Positions 35,706-44,953 of a stretch of 64,000 nucleotides of DNA are shown here, piece by piece. Source of the stretch: Dokdonia sp. Dokd-P16 (GTDB lineage Bacteria > Bacteroidota > Bacteroidia > Flavobacteriales > Flavobacteriaceae). The stretch spans positions 453,501-517,500 of the forward strand of contig NZ_CP029151.1 in NCBI RefSeq assembly GCF_003095655.1, in the 5' to 3' direction. How positions within the stretch are numbered: position 1 is the first letter of the stretch; the number at the start of each line of letters is the position of its first letter. The notes beneath the pieces are model-generated. The model worked only from the letters and a program-made list of their open reading frames with translations, had not been told where the DNA came from and did not search any database. The translations under genes were made by a program, and so were the position numbers.

Positions 35706-35751
35706 AAAAAGCTATTAAAAACATACTATAAATCCTTAAAATTACATCCAT

Positions 35752-36678
35752 ATGAAAGTTACTGTAGTCGGTGCTGGAGCCGTAGGAGCCAGTTGTGCAG
35801 AATACATTGCAATCAAAGATTTTGCAAGTGAAGTTGTCTTAGTAGATATTAAAGAAGGTTTTGCCGAAGGTAAAGCAATGGACTTAATGCAAACTGCTTC
35901 GTTAAACGGGTTTGATACAAAAATCACAGGTACTACTGGTGATTATTCAAAAACTGCTGGTAGTGATATCGCAGTAATTACTTCTGGAATTCCTCGTAAA
36001 CCAGGAATGACTCGTGAAGAACTTATCGGGATTAATGCAGGTATTGTAAAAACAGTTGCCGCTAGCCTTGTAAAAGAATCACCTAATGTTATTCTTATCG
36101 TTGTTTCTAATCCTATGGATACAATGACTTACCTAGCTCATAAAGTAACCGGACTTCCTAAAAACCGTATTATTGGTATGGGTGGAGCACTAGACAGCGC
36201 TCGTTTTAAGTACCGTCTTGCCGAAGCTCTTGAAGCTCCTATCTCAGATGTAGATGGAATGGTAATAGGTGGGCACTCAGATAAAGGAATGGTACCTCTT
36301 ACACGTCTTGCAACTCGCAACAGTGTACCTGTATCAGAATTTATTTCTGAAGAAAGACTTACACAAGTAAAAGAAGATACTAAAGTAGGTGGAGCAACGC
36401 TTACTAAACTACTAGGAACTTCTGCTTGGTATGCACCAGGAGCAGCAGTATCTGGACTTGTACAAGCAATTGCTTGTGACCAAAAGAAAATTTTCCCTTG
36501 TTCTGTACTTCTTGATGGAGAATACGGTCTTTCTGATCTTTGTATCGGAGTACCTGTAGTATTAGGAAGAAATGGAATTGAAAAAATAGTTGAAATCAAC
36601 CTTAGTGATGCAGAAAAAGCGCATCTAGCAGAAAGTGCTGAAGGTGTTAAAGCAACAAATGGTTTACTTGACGCTTAA
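35752..36678 (+). CDS. mdh: Malate dehydrogenase
   Basis: A 308-aa NAD-dependent enzyme of the TCA cycle, of the LDH-like class. Rossmann motif VVGAGAVGASCAEYI (5-19), cofactor-selecting Asp in VVLVDIKEG, IPRKPGMTREEL mobile loop with the malate-type Arg, catalytic VIGGHSDKGMVPL (His), and the SNPMDTMTYLA segment. The length is typical. It is monocistronic with its own terminator. Confidence 0.95.
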   Translation: MKVTVVGAGAVGASCAEYIAIKDFASEVVLVDIKEGFAEGKAMDLMQTASLNGFDTKITGTTGDYSKTAGSDIAVITSGIPRKPGMTREELIGINAGIVKTVAASLVKESPNVILIVVSNPMDTMTYLAHKVTGLPKNRIIGMGGALDSARFKYRLAEALEAPISDVDGMVIGGHSDKGMVPLTRLATRNSVPVSEFISEERLTQVKEDTKVGGATLTKLLGTSAWYAPGAAVSGLVQAIACDQKKIFPCSVLLDGEYGLSDLCIGVPVVLGRNGIEKIVEINLSDAEKAHLAESAEGVKATNGLLDA

Positions 36679-36701
36679 GAAGTCAATAAATTTACTCTAC
36701 C

Positions 36702-36732
36702 AAAGGCTACCTATGTTTAGGTAGCCTTTTTT
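36702..36732 (+). terminator. Terminator of mdh
   Basis: A 12-bp stem AAAGGCTACCTA/TAGGTAGCCTTT (36702-36713, 36718-36729) and T's. Confidence 0.9.
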
Positions 36733-36768
36733 GTTATATATAATAAGGAGTCATTTTCTGTACTAGGT

Positions 36769-36786
36769 ACGCTTTCGCGAAAGCGT
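36769..36786. repeat. Dispersed palindrome copy 16 (intergenic)
   Basis: ACGCTTTCGCGAAAGCGT after the mdh terminator. Confidence 0.95.
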
Positions 36787-36862
36787 AACAATACACATCA
36801 AACTTTCCTCATTATACGTTTATCATGCAACTTAACATATCATTATAATGACCCAAAAAATA

Positions 36863-36893
36863 TTGGGTACTACCACTGAGAATCCTATATTTG
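36863..36893 (+). promoter_or_regulatory. Promoter upstream of the hypothetical gene before secDF
   Basis: TTG (36863-36865), a 20-base spacer and TATATTTG (36886-36893): the best-fitting protein-gene promoter in the window. Confidence 0.75.
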
Positions 36894-36958
36894 CGTGTTT
36901 GATGAAAACAGAAATCTAGATGCAAAACTGCAATAGATGATGTTTTATAATTAAGTGT

Positions 36959-37558
36959 GTGAGAAATAAGTGGTTCATAAGTGCTTTTATAATTGCCCTT
37001 GCTATCGTAAGTATAAGCATGGAGCAACGCACTGCGCCTAATCAGGAAATAATTATTACATTTTCTGATACTGAGCCAAACCTTTCTCAATCTGAACATG
37101 CCATCACATTAGTAAAAAATAAGCTGAGCTCGCTTGAAGTAGATAATATTAAAGTAGAGCAACTTGATAATGGATCTTTAAAAGTATCATACTACAGTAC
37201 TATTGATGTTACGGAGATTAAGAACAAATTATCACCTACCTCAGCACATACCAAGTACAATCTTGAGAATGACAACTCAGATGTACCAGAAGAAAACGAG
37301 ATCGCTCATTATGAGTTAGACGTTTATAAAATACAAGACAGCACAGACATGGAAGGTGCTGCTGGGGTTATTATTGAGTCAAAATCTGAGTCAACACGTT
37401 CTTCTACAGTAAAAGTATATGCTAGCCTTCACAAACTAAGTGATTGCGCAGCTACCATTCAAACACAAACTGCTTACAATAATCACAAGAGAAGTGATGT
37501 TGCTTTCATTAACTCATTCTACAACATACCTGAGACAAGGGCCGGCCCCTTTTCTTAA
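36959..37558 (+). CDS. Hypothetical membrane-anchored protein
   Basis: A 199-aa protein starting at GTG (36959); an in-frame stop at 36938 leaves no ATG choice upstream. One N-terminal membrane helix (WFISAFIIALAIVSISM) is followed by a soluble part with a ferredoxin-like pattern (ITLVKNKLSSLEVDNIKVEQ, GSLKVSYYSTIDVTEIKNKL), which resembles the SecD-like small domains that handle beta-alpha-beta folds. A canonical promoter lies 65 bases upstream. It precedes secDF by 158 bases. The function is unknown. Confidence 0.72.
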   Translation: MRNKWFISAFIIALAIVSISMEQRTAPNQEIIITFSDTEPNLSQSEHAITLVKNKLSSLEVDNIKVEQLDNGSLKVSYYSTIDVTEIKNKLSPTSAHTKYNLENDNSDVPEENEIAHYELDVYKIQDSTDMEGAAGVIIESKSESTRSSTVKVYASLHKLSDCAATIQTQTAYNNHKRSDVAFINSFYNIPETRAGPFS

Positions 37559-37716
37559 GGCATAACAATATTAGCTAAGGCAAGACTTGCTCTAGTTAAT
37601 TGCTTTTTTTCATAAAAGCAATCCCACAGATTATAATACCAATCACTTTACATTAATTTCAACGTGATAATCACACACTGATGTGCTGTTTATTATGTTG
37701 ATACAAACACACTAAA

Positions 37717-40698
37717 ATGCAAAACAAAGGACTCATTAGATTTTTTGCGATAATTTTTGGTCTGGTATGTTTATACCAACTATCATTTACGTATTTCACA
37801 AACAAAACAGAAGACGAAGCTAAGGCTTACGCGATCTCTCAAGCACCAGAAGATGCAGACATGCAGGATGTGGTGGAGCGCGCTTACTTAGATAGCATAG
37901 GAGCAAATCCTATTTTTGCTGGTATCACTTATAATGATGCTAAAGAAAAAGAACTTAACAAAGGACTGGATCTTAAAGGAGGAATTAACGTAATCCTTCA
38001 GATCTCTATTCGTGATATCTTAGGTGGTCTTTCTAACAATAGTACAGATCCAGCTTTTATAGCTGCATTAGATGCTACAGATGAGGCACAAAAAGACAGC
38101 CAGAACACATACTTCGAAGATTTCGTATCTGCATTTGAAGCGCAAGGAGGACAACTAGCATCTCCAGATATCTTTGCAAACGTAATTCTTAACGAAAAAG
38201 TAGATACTGGAATGAGCAACACAGAAGTTGCTAGTGTTCTTGAAGCGGAAATCAAAGAAACAATAGGTTCTGCTTTTGAAACGTTACGTAATCGTATTGA
38301 TAAGTTTGGAGTTACACAACCTAACATCCAGTCTCTAGGAGATAATGGACGTATTCTTGTTGAGCTTCCAGGAGCGAAAGATATTGATCGTGTAAGAGGT
38401 TTACTTGAAAAGACAGCACAATTAGAGTTTTACCAAACTCACTATGCTGGAGATGCACTTAACTACTTAATAGGAGCAAATGAAACACTACGTGGACTTG
38501 TTGCTAGCAACGAGGAGAAGCAAGAAGCTGCAGTAGCTCAAGACAGCACCCTTGATGATAATGTATCTGATCTCCTTAAAGATGCAGATGAGGAAGATGC
38601 AGAACAAGATTTTGGACCACTTTTCAAAATATTTAGCCCTAACCAACAAGCGGTTCAGATGAGCACAATTCCAACTGTAGGATTTGCTGCTGTAAAAGAT
38701 ACAGCAACTATTAACTTGTACTTAAGAAACCCGTCTGTTGTAAAGCAGCGTCCAGCATCTTTGCGTTATGCAAAATTTGCATGGGGTGTACCAGAAGAAG
38801 GAGCAGATATCGTAGCGCTTTATGCACTTGAGTCTAACAGACAAGGAGCACCATACATGGACGGTGACGTTGTAAACGACTCACGCCAGCAATTTACGCA
38901 AACTCAACAACCTGCTGTAGGTCTTGATTTTGAAGGACAAGGTGTAAACCAGTGGGCAAAAATGACTCGCGAAGTTGCACAAAAAGGAAATGCTATTGCC
39001 ATTGCACTAGATGGTAATGTATACTCTGCAGCATCAGCTCGTCAAGAGATTAAAGGTGGTGCGACAGAAATCTCTGGAAACTTTACAGTAGCAGGAGCAC
39101 AGGATCTTGCAACAGTATTAAACGCAGGTAGACTTCCTGCATCTGCAAAGATTATTCAAGCAGAAGAAATTGGACCATCACTAGGTAAAGAAGCGATTGA
39201 TTCTGGAATCTTATCATTCCTTATCGCACTAGCACTAGTATTAGTATGGATGGTATTTTACTACGGTAAAGCTGGTGGATTTGCAGATATTGCTCTTGTA
39301 GTAAACATCCTTTTCATCTTTGGAGTACTTGCCGGTCTGGGAGCTGTACTTACACTTCCTGGTATTGCAGGTATCGTACTTACTATAGGTATGTCTGTGG
39401 ATGCAAACGTACTTATCTTTGAGCGTATTAAGGAAGAGCTACGTAAAGGGAAGTCTCAAAAAGATGCGATTAAAGATGGTTTCAACAACGCACTTTCTTC
39501 TATTCTCGATGCAAACATCACTACATTCTTAACGGCACTTATCCTTTTCTTATTTGGAACAGGACCAGTACAAGGATTTGCAACTACACTTATGATAGGT
39601 ATTGCAACTTCATTATTCTGTGCAATTTTCATTACTCGTCTATTCATTGATGGATACGGGAAGAATGGAAAATCACTTGAGTTTGCAACATCTATGACTA
39701 AAGGTCTTTTTGTAAACAACAGTATCGACTTCTTAGGAAAACGTAAAATTGCTTATGCTATCTCTGGTGTACTTATCGTAGGTGGTCTTGCTGCTTTACT
39801 TACTGGTGGTCTTGATACTGGTATTGACTTTGTAGGAGGTCGTACATATACAGTTCGTTTTGATCAACCTATGAATGCACAAGAAGTAGAAGATGCACTA
39901 GTTGCAGATTTTGGAAGTGCAGATGTAAAAACATTTGGAGCAGATAATCAATTAAAGATTACTACAAAGTACCGTATCGATGAGACAGGTACAGATATTG
40001 ACGCTCAGGTTGAGCAACAATTATTTACTTCACTTACTCCGTACTTACCTACTGGAATGACGTATGCAGCCTTTGCAAAGTCTACAGATGATAAGCAAGT
40101 AGGAAAAATGGAGTACTACATGGTAGGACCTACCATTGCAGATGATATCAAGAAAGGTGCACTTTTTGCAGTTATCGGGTCATTAATCGTGGTATTCTTA
40201 TACATCTTATTACGTTTCCGTAGATGGCAATTCTCTCTTGGAGCTGTAGCTGCAGTTTTCCATGATGTATTATTAGTACTAGGAGTATTTGCAGTCTTGA
40301 AAAACATCATGCCATTTGATATGGAGGTAGATCAGAACTTTATTGCGGCTATTCTTACCGTAATTGGGTACTCGCTGAATGATACCGTGGTAGTTTTTGA
40401 CCGTATACGTGAGTATATTAAAGAACACGGTTCTACTAGAGGATTTGGTAAATTAATTAACCAAGCACTTAACAGTACATTAAGCCGTACACTTAACACC
40501 TCTGTAACTACGTTAATCGTACTTCTAGCGATCTTCTTCTTAGGAGCTCCATCTATTAGAGGATTAATGTTTGCACTTATTGTAGGTGTAATCGTAGGTA
40601 CATATTCTTCATTATTTATCGCAACTCCTGTAATGTTTGATACAGTACAGAAGAAAGCATTAAAGGAAGAAAAAGAAGAGGAAGAAGTAGAAGCATAA
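37717..40698 (+). CDS. secDF: Protein translocase SecDF (fused)
   Basis: A 993-aa inner-membrane protein that uses the proton gradient to pull exported proteins through SecYEG. The SecD half has an N-terminal helix, GLDLKGGINVILQISI, the P1 domain, and after about residue 480 six helices with GMSVDANVLIFERIKEEL. The SecF half starts near residue 670 (IDFLGKRKIAYAISG), with DFVGGRTYTVRF and GYSLNDTVVVFDRIREYI. The large insertion between SecD domains (NNSTDPAFIAALDATDEAQK) is usual in Bacteroidetes. The end is an acidic tail. Confidence 0.96.
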   Translation: MQNKGLIRFFAIIFGLVCLYQLSFTYFTNKTEDEAKAYAISQAPEDADMQDVVERAYLDSIGANPIFAGITYNDAKEKELNKGLDLKGGINVILQISIRDILGGLSNNSTDPAFIAALDATDEAQKDSQNTYFEDFVSAFEAQGGQLASPDIFANVILNEKVDTGMSNTEVASVLEAEIKETIGSAFETLRNRIDKFGVTQPNIQSLGDNGRILVELPGAKDIDRVRGLLEKTAQLEFYQTHYAGDALNYLIGANETLRGLVASNEEKQEAAVAQDSTLDDNVSDLLKDADEEDAEQDFGPLFKIFSPNQQAVQMSTIPTVGFAAVKDTATINLYLRNPSVVKQRPASLRYAKFAWGVPEEGADIVALYALESNRQGAPYMDGDVVNDSRQQFTQTQQPAVGLDFEGQGVNQWAKMTREVAQKGNAIAIALDGNVYSAASARQEIKGGATEISGNFTVAGAQDLATVLNAGRLPASAKIIQAEEIGPSLGKEAIDSGILSFLIALALVLVWMVFYYGKAGGFADIALVVNILFIFGVLAGLGAVLTLPGIAGIVLTIGMSVDANVLIFERIKEELRKGKSQKDAIKDGFNNALSSILDANITTFLTALILFLFGTGPVQGFATTLMIGIATSLFCAIFITRLFIDGYGKNGKSLEFATSMTKGLFVNNSIDFLGKRKIAYAISGVLIVGGLAALLTGGLDTGIDFVGGRTYTVRFDQPMNAQEVEDALVADFGSADVKTFGADNQLKITTKYRIDETGTDIDAQVEQQLFTSLTPYLPTGMTYAAFAKSTDDKQVGKMEYYMVGPTIADDIKKGALFAVIGSLIVVFLYILLRFRRWQFSLGAVAAVFHDVLLVLGVFAVLKNIMPFDMEVDQNFIAAILTVIGYSLNDTVVVFDRIREYIKEHGSTRGFGKLINQALNSTLSRTLNTSVTTLIVLLAIFFLGAPSIRGLMFALIVGVIVGTYSSLFIATPVMFDTVQKKALKEEKEEEEVEA

Positions 40699-40723
40699 GC
40701 TTCTAAGAAACTCAATAAATAGA

Positions 40724-40755
40724 AAATCCGCTACTTCTCAGTAGCGGATTTTTTT
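40724..40755 (+). terminator. Terminator of secDF
   Basis: An 11-bp stem AAATCCGCTAC/GTAGCGGATTT (40724-40734, 40741-40751) and T's. Confidence 0.9.
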
Positions 40756-40757
40756 AT

Positions 40758-40772
40758 GCGCTTTCGCGAAAA
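40758..40772. repeat. Dispersed palindrome copy 17 (intergenic)
   Basis: GCGCTTTCGCGAAAA directly after the secDF terminator. Confidence 0.82.
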
Positions 40773-40906
40773 TAGGATTGCTGGATAATGGACGATAAAA
40801 TTTTTAGCAAAGCTGTACAGAAACTGTTGGGCTACCAACTTCTTCATCTCCGTAAAAGTATCACTAGCTTATAGCATATCGCTTAAAGCTTTAAGCTTTA
40901 AGCATA

Positions 40907-41548
40907 CTATGGAATATTCAAATACTTATGTGTCTGTAAGCTCACCTTCCACTTTGGGTTTTTCATCACGTAATCTACAATGAGCGGCACCATCTTATCA
41001 CGCACAGACCATTCTGGCTGCAGGTATAAAATACAGTCCTCGCCCACTTGTGCTGCGTGCTTCTCTGCAAAGTCAAAGTCTGACTTATTAAAAATAATCA
41101 CCTTCAGTTCGTTTGCTTTTTCTAAAACAGAAGCTTTAGGTAACATACGTTTTTTAGGAGAAAGACAGATCCAGTCCCACTCACCAGAAAGCTCGTAAGC
41201 ACCAGAAGTCTCAATATGAGTTGTAAGTCCTAGGGACTTTAATTTTTGTGTAAGCGGGTTCATATCCCACATAAGCGGCTCCCCACCTGTCACTACAATT
41301 GTATCTGAGTACTTTGCAGCATTTTCGGCTATGGTATTTGCATTTGTAGGAGGATGTATTGCAGCATCCCAACTTTCCTTCACATCACACCAGTGACACC
41401 CCACATCACAACCACCTACTCGTATAAAGTAAGCTGCTGTTCCTTTATGGAATCCTTCTCCTTGTATAGTATAAAATTCTTCCATAAGCGGAAGCATCTC
41501 ACCAAGGTCTATTTGTGCTTGTAATGAATCTAAGGCCTGTTTTGTCAT
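40907..41548 (-). CDS. queE: 7-carboxy-7-deazaguanine synthase
   Basis: A 213-aa radical-SAM enzyme of queuosine synthesis, converting CPH4 to CDG. The start is the ATG at 41548; a TTG eight codons earlier is less likely. The substrate loop YTIQGEGFHKGTAAYFIRVG leads to the cluster motif CDVGCHWCDVKESW, then VTGGEPLMWD and LSPKKRM. The length fits the family. The other que genes are not nearby. Confidence 0.94.
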   Translation of the reverse strand: MTKQALDSLQAQIDLGEMLPLMEEFYTIQGEGFHKGTAAYFIRVGGCDVGCHWCDVKESWDAAIHPPTNANTIAENAAKYSDTIVVTGGEPLMWDMNPLTQKLKSLGLTTHIETSGAYELSGEWDWICLSPKKRMLPKASVLEKANELKVIIFNKSDFDFAEKHAAQVGEDCILYLQPEWSVRDKMVPLIVDYVMKNPKWKVSLQTHKYLNIP

Positions 41549-41638
41549 AACGTGCAAAGATATAGAATACAACTAGATTTAAAACCATCCATCGCGACAG
41601 TCTCATTAGTGTTAACATATGTTATGATTAGAATGTGG

Positions 41639-42796
41639 TTAATTACGCTTTCGCGAAAGCGCAACCCCGATAATCATCGCTATAAATGCTCCAGCACCTA
41701 GGACTGTAAAACTCAGCCTAAGGCTTGAAAAGTCTGCTAGAAACCCTACCAATGGCGGACTCGCAAGAAACCCTACAAAACCAGCTCCCGCAACAAATGA
41801 AATACCATCTGCACTGTTTACTCCCTTTGCCTTACCAGCTAGTCTAAGCAACTCAGGAATAATTACAGAAAAACCTAAACCTATAATCGCAAATCCTACA
41901 AGAGTGAAAAATGTAATAGCAGAAAGCACCGCTACGTAGCCTACAACCGCAAGAAGGGCGCCGCCTATGATAATTTTAATAGAGCCAAAACGTTTGCTCA
42001 CTCCATCACCAAAGAATCTTCCTAACGCCATAAACAATGAGAACAGTAAAAATCCCATTCCTGCCGTTTTTTCTGTAGTTACTTGCACAATGTCTTCTAG
42101 ATAGAGCTTACTCCACTGCTCAATGGCTCCTTCACTTCCCATAATAATGAGAGCTACTATAGTAAGACCTAGCAGTGGTTTGAGTAGATTGAAATTAAGT
42201 GTCCCGTGACTGTCATCTATAGGTGTTCTATGAGCCATATAACTTTTGCAAAGCCATAAATTTGTGATAATGACAAGAATTGCAGCTCCCATACCGTGAT
42301 AAACAGGCACCTTTATATAGTCTATTACGAAGTAACCTATCACTGCTGCAATTGCTCCACCTATAGAAAAAAACCCGTGTGACGAACTCATAATATGCAC
42401 CTCGTCTTCGGTTTCTATATCTGAGACTAGGGCATTCATTGCTATATCTGTAAAGCAAGAAAATAGCCCCACACAAAATAAAGAAACACATAACAAAATA
42501 TAAGACGGAGCAATTAAGGGCATTAAAAATAGTAGTGAGAATATAATCACACCTACTACGGTGGCCCTGCCTACTCCCACACTTTTTATAATGCGAGAAG
42601 CCACCGTGAGTGACACAAGACTTCCTAATCCCATACAGAATAAAGCTACCCCCAGATCCCCATCATCTATCCCTAGCTTTTCTTTTACTCTCGGGATGTA
42701 TAGCACCCAAGTACCTATCATAATGTTGAGTGATGCAAAAACCCAGGCAGGTGCAAAATATCGCTTTCTAGATAGTATGAGAAATAGAGAATTCAT
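41639..42796 (-). CDS. Major facilitator superfamily transporter
   Basis: A 385-aa protein with about 12 membrane helices. The ATG at 42796 is preferred over a TTG 10 codons upstream. Motif-like segments are GVALFCMGLGSLVSLTVASRI and LGRFFGDGVSKRFG (inter-helix loop). The family has similarity to FucP/bypass-type transporters; the substrate is not evident. The last codons overlap a palindrome copy, so the protein ends ALSRKRN. Confidence 0.85.
   Translation of the reverse strand: MNSLFLILSRKRYFAPAWVFASLNIMIGTWVLYIPRVKEKLGIDDGDLGVALFCMGLGSLVSLTVASRIIKSVGVGRATVVGVIIFSLLFLMPLIAPSYILLCVSLFCVGLFSCFTDIAMNALVSDIETEDEVHIMSSSHGFFSIGGAIAAVIGYFVIDYIKVPVYHGMGAAILVIITNLWLCKSYMAHRTPIDDSHGTLNFNLLKPLLGLTIVALIIMGSEGAIEQWSKLYLEDIVQVTTEKTAGMGFLLFSLFMALGRFFGDGVSKRFGSIKIIIGGALLAVVGYVAVLSAITFFTLVGFAIIGLGFSVIIPELLRLAGKAKGVNSADGISFVAGAGFVGFLASPPLVGFLADFSSLRLSFTVLGAGAFIAMIIGVALSRKRN
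41645..41661. repeat. Dispersed palindrome copy 18 (3' end of MFS gene)
   Basis: ACGCTTTCGCGAAAGCG, forming the last codons of the transporter (LSRKR). Confidence 0.92.
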
Positions 42797-43024
42797 ACTA
42801 TAAAAGTAAAGATTTACAGTTCTCAAACTACAACACCTTAGGTATTTATACGCAAACGTTATTTTATTAATGAAACTACTGGAAGATTAAACAATAGAAA
42901 AGGGCCTATTTATCAAACTTAAGTAAGCTGAATTTTGAAAGCGCTTCCTACTACGGCAAGGAACTTTTCTCCTTTAAAATCGTTATTTTTAGACAAGCAA
43001 TAGTTCTTCAAGAAAACACGCCAT

Positions 43025-44287
43025 ATGGTATATGAAAATAATCTCGCTTTCGCGAAAGCGCAAGACGAAAAAGATCCCCTTAAAGAGTACCGAAATCACT
43101 TCTACATACCAGTAGACAAGGAGGATAACGAACTTATCTACCTCTGCGGAAACAGCCTAGGTTGCCAGCCAAAATCTGTTGCACAATATATCGAGCAAGA
43201 ACTCAATGACTGGGCAGATCTGGGTGTTGAAGGGCATTTTAAAGAAGAAACTCCGTGGTTGTCTTATCACGAGGAACTCGCAAAACCTATGGCTCACATT
43301 GTAGGTGCAAAACCGAGTGAGGTGGTGATTATGAACACCCTCACGACAAACCTTCACTTGATGATGGTGTCGTTTTACAATCCTACACCATCACGTCATA
43401 AAATCATTATAGAAAGCGATGCTTTCCCATCAGATAAGTATGCGGTAGAAAGTCAGATACGCCAGCGTGGCTATGATCCTGAGACGAACCTAATATTATG
43501 GCAACCTCGTGAAGGAGAAGACCTCTGTCGATATGAAGATCTAGAAGCATTAGTAAAAGAACACGGCGATAGCGTTGCACTTCTATTAATAGGTAACACA
43601 AACTATTATTCTGGACAGTGCTACCCTATTAAAAAAATCACAACCTTAGGTCACAACAATGGCAGCAAAGTAGGCTTTGACCTTGCCCACGGCGTGGGTA
43701 ATATTATGCCAGACTTACACGAGAGCGGTGCAGATTTTGCCGTGTGGTGTACTTATAAATACCTCAACAGCGGCCCAGGAAGTCTAGGTGGATGCTTTGT
43801 ACACGAGCGCCATCATACAGATAAAAACATTCAGCGATTTACTGGCTGGTGGGGACAAAACAAAGACACACGCTTTAATATGCGCAAAGGCTTTGACCCA
43901 ATCCCAACCGCCGAAGGCTGGCAACTATCAAATCCTCCTATCCTTAGTATGGCAGCCGTTAAGGCAAGCCTTGATATTTTTGAGGAAGCTGGAATGAGTA
44001 ACATACGCGCAAAATCTAAAAAACTTACTGGCTATTTAGAGTTCTTAGTAAACGAACTCAACAATGAGCACATCGCTATTATTACACCTAGCAGTCCGCT
44101 AGAACGTGGGTGCCAACTAAGTATTCAAGTAAAAAATGCCGACAAAAGTTTACACAAAAAACTTACCGAAGCAGGAGTCATATCAGACTGGCGTGAGCCA
44201 GATGTAATACGCGTGGCTCCAGCACCGCTCTACAATAATTTTGAAGATGTTTATGAAATGGTAAAACGACTTAAGAAGATACTCTAA
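43025..44287 (+). CDS. kynU: Kynureninase
   Basis: A 420-aa PLP enzyme that splits kynurenine or 3-hydroxykynurenine to (hydroxy)anthranilate and alanine. The substrate-site YLCGNSLGCQP, the PLP loop MNTLTTNLHLMM, the Asp in VGFDLAHGVGN and the Schiff-base Lys in VWCTYKYLNSGPGSLGG are all present. It is the first gene of an operon, overlapping the next gene by one base. A palindrome copy encodes LAFAKAQ at residues 7-13, in the poorly conserved N-terminal arm. Confidence 0.95.
   Translation: MVYENNLAFAKAQDEKDPLKEYRNHFYIPVDKEDNELIYLCGNSLGCQPKSVAQYIEQELNDWADLGVEGHFKEETPWLSYHEELAKPMAHIVGAKPSEVVIMNTLTTNLHLMMVSFYNPTPSRHKIIIESDAFPSDKYAVESQIRQRGYDPETNLILWQPREGEDLCRYEDLEALVKEHGDSVALLLIGNTNYYSGQCYPIKKITTLGHNNGSKVGFDLAHGVGNIMPDLHESGADFAVWCTYKYLNSGPGSLGGCFVHERHHTDKNIQRFTGWWGQNKDTRFNMRKGFDPIPTAEGWQLSNPPILSMAAVKASLDIFEEAGMSNIRAKSKKLTGYLEFLVNELNNEHIAIITPSSPLERGCQLSIQVKNADKSLHKKLTEAGVISDWREPDVIRVAPAPLYNNFEDVYEMVKRLKKIL
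43045..43060. repeat. Dispersed palindrome copy 19 (inside kynU, codons 7-12)
   Basis: CGCTTTCGCGAAAGCG, read as AFAKA near the N-terminus. Confidence 0.92.
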
Positions 44288-44904
44288 TGTACATTCCTGA
44301 TATTTATAAAAACGAAGACCCAGAGGAGATACGCAGTTTCTTAAAAGAAAATGCTTTTGGGATTCTTGTCACAAATCTTGACGGAAAATCGTGTGCGACA
44401 CACATCCCGCTAGAATTATCAAAACGCCCAGACGGCACCGAAATCATACACGCACACATCTCTAAGATGAATGAACAAGTTGCTCATCTCAAAAATGGCG
44501 CAGAGGCGCTCTGTATTTTTAATGGACCTCACAGTTATATTTCGGCTAGCTGGTATGATTTTGAAGAAGTATCCACATGGAACTATACGGCCGTTCAAGT
44601 GAGAGGTAACGTGACTTTACTAGATAAGGAAGGCACTTATAAATCCATCAAAGCATTGATGGATAAGTATGAAGCACCACAAAGAAATCCAATAGATATG
44701 GATGCGCTTTCTGAAAAAACTTTACGACAAATAAACGGCGTCGTGGCATTTGAGATTGAGATCAAGAGTATTGAAGCTGTAAAAAAGATGTCACAAAACA
44801 GAAACGATAAAAATCACGCTGCTGTAGTATCTAGCTTACGCGAAAATGGAACTCCAAACGATAAAGCCGTCGCAGACGAAATGGAGTGCTTGAGAAATAA
44901 ATAA
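44287..44904 (+). CDS. FMN-binding PaiB-family protein
   Basis: A 205-aa split-barrel flavin protein of the PaiB (FMN-binding negative regulator) family. NAFGILVTN, ATHIPLEL, IHAHISKMN and the YISASWYDFEEVSTWNYTAVQV stretch are family marks. The start shares a base with the kynU stop (TAATG). It could be a regulator or an FMN oxidoreductase in tryptophan breakdown; the role is inferred from position only. Confidence 0.85.
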   Translation: MYIPDIYKNEDPEEIRSFLKENAFGILVTNLDGKSCATHIPLELSKRPDGTEIIHAHISKMNEQVAHLKNGAEALCIFNGPHSYISASWYDFEEVSTWNYTAVQVRGNVTLLDKEGTYKSIKALMDKYEAPQRNPIDMDALSEKTLRQINGVVAFEIEIKSIEAVKKMSQNRNDKNHAAVVSSLRENGTPNDKAVADEMECLRNK

Positions 44905-44953
44905 AATTTAAATAGTACTAACGGAGAAATCACGTTAGTAATCACAGTATTAT

